Origin: Cellvibrionaceae bacterium
Lineage (GTDB): Bacteria; Pseudomonadota; Gammaproteobacteria; Pseudomonadales; Cellvibrionaceae
Direction of reading: 5' to 3'
Length of the DNA: 14,704 nt
Assembly: GCA_030597965.1 (NCBI GenBank)
Contig: JAUVQU010000039.1
Location: forward strand, 1 to 14,704
Each line of letters starts with the position of its first letter. The first letter of the stretch is position 1. Position numbers and translations under genes: made by a program. Below the pieces are notes generated by a model. That model had not been told where the DNA came from. It saw nothing but the letters and a program-made list of their open reading frames with translations, and did no database searches. Below are positions 14,015 through 14,704 of the stretch, in pieces.

Positions 14015-14704
14015 TTAAGGTAAATAAACGCGCGCGAATACCGCTTTAAGATAATCAGTTTCTGGGATCGCGGGATGCACCGGGTGGTCTGCTCCCTGGC
14101 CACCTTGAACAATAATCTGCGCATGGCGATCCAGGTGTCTGGCGGCACCCCGCACAATATCAATCAAAGTATCTTTCTCTAAATGCATTGAACAGGATGC
14201 GGATACCAGCAACCCATCTTTAGGTAACAAGCGAATCGCCAACTCATTAATATGGCGATAGGCCGCCTCACCCGACTTCTGATCTTTTTTACGCTTGATA
14301 AATGCGGGGGGGTCCAATACCACAATATCGAACTGCTCGCCCTTAGCAATCATGTCTTTCATCACATGAATCGCCTTACCATGCACACCGCGCATACGAT
14401 CTTCCACGCCATTGAGCTGCGCATTTTCACCCACCCATTCCAATGCCTGCTCAGAGGCATCAACACACACAACCTCACTGGCGCCAGCCACAGCGGCTTG
14501 CACGCCCCAGCCACCAATGTAGGAAAAAACATCCAATACACGTTTGCCCGGCGCCAAACGCTGCAACATGGCACGATTTTCACGGTGATCATAAAACCAA
14601 CCCGTTTTTTGTCCTGCCACAATCGGCGCCATAAAGCGCACACCATTTTCAACCAGTTCAACCGCTTCCGGCACATCACCAATGGCATCGACTTTTGGCT
14701 CCAA
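14015..14704 (-). CDS. RlmI-like class I SAM-dependent rRNA methyltransferase (5' part missing)
   Basis: Only about 230 C-terminal residues are in the window; the frame runs off the right edge, so the true start is outside. The visible part has the RlmI-type motif GQKTGWFYDHRENR, the SAM-binding motif VLDVFSYIGGWGV, VDAS (ribose-binding acid), the catalytic-region motif VVLDPPAFIK and SASCSMHL with a conserved cysteine. It ends with HPAIPETDYLKAVFARVYLP. RlmI (YccW) makes m5C1962 in 23S rRNA and is about 396 residues. The N-terminal PUA domain would be in the missing part. Other members of this family have different or unproven targets, so the symbol is left open. Confidence 0.88.
   Translation of the reverse strand: MEPKVDAIGDVPEAVELVENGVRFMAPIVAGQKTGWFYDHRENRAMLQRLAPGKRVLDVFSYIGGWGVQAAVAGASEVVCVDASEQALEWVGENAQLNGVEDRMRGVHGKAIHVMKDMIAKGEQFDIVVLDPPAFIKRKKDQKSGEAAYRHINELAIRLLPKDGLLVSASCSMHLEKDTLIDIVRGAARHLDRHAQIIVQGGQGADHPVHPAIPETDYLKAVFARVYLP

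Overview
The window looks like chromosomal core sequence from a marine-type gammaproteobacterium. I infer something near Cellvibrionales, Pseudomonas or Vibrio relatives, because lgt-thyA and rppH-ptsP are kept together as in gammaproteobacteria, the ThyA is the long 283-residue variant, and the TonB system has the TtpC layout known from Vibrio. Base composition looks even. I see no phage, insertion sequence, CRISPR array, tRNA or rRNA.

Bases 1-4630 (minus strand) hold a six-gene TonB2-type energy-transduction operon, in transcription order: DUF3450 coiled-coil protein, TtpC (a long ExbB-like protein with its own periplasmic domain), ExbB, ExbD, a short TonB, and a TPR protein cut by the left edge. 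The genes are tightly packed (one ATGA overlap, otherwise gaps of 5-40 bases). ExbB, ExbD and TtpC should use proton flow to drive TonB, which energises outer-membrane receptors. A 415-base gene-free stretch upstream (4631-5045) carries candidate promoters, a Fur-like site and small stem-loops. Two further stem-loops bracket exbB inside the operon.

Bases 5046-7311 (minus) are lgt-thyA-folA: lipoprotein diacylglyceryl transferase, then thymidylate synthase and dihydrofolate reductase, which form the dTMP/folate cycle. Bases 7483-8277 (minus) are a TauE/SafE permease. A plus-strand NRDE/TANGO2-family gene (8368-9159) starts divergently from it and meets ptsP tail to tail. Bases 9166-11946 (minus) are rppH-ptsP: the RNA 5' pyrophosphohydrolase and the first enzyme of the nitrogen phosphotransferase system.

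Divergent from rppH, on the plus strand, are a HAD-IB phosphatase (12135-12809) and an imelysin-like lipoprotein (12846-14000). The latter converges on an RlmI-like rRNA methyltransferase cut by the right edge (14015-14704, minus).

The most notable points are: TtpC looks like a DUF3450-type domain joined to an ExbB channel; stem-loops flank exbB; a Fur-like site overlaps a candidate promoter upstream of the TonB operon; ThyA lacks the usual phosphate-binding arginine pair; and the imelysin-like protein has lost the glutamate of its GxHxxE motif. Nothing here is clearly a new system. The TonB2-type operon with DUF3450 and TPR partners is the least understood part.
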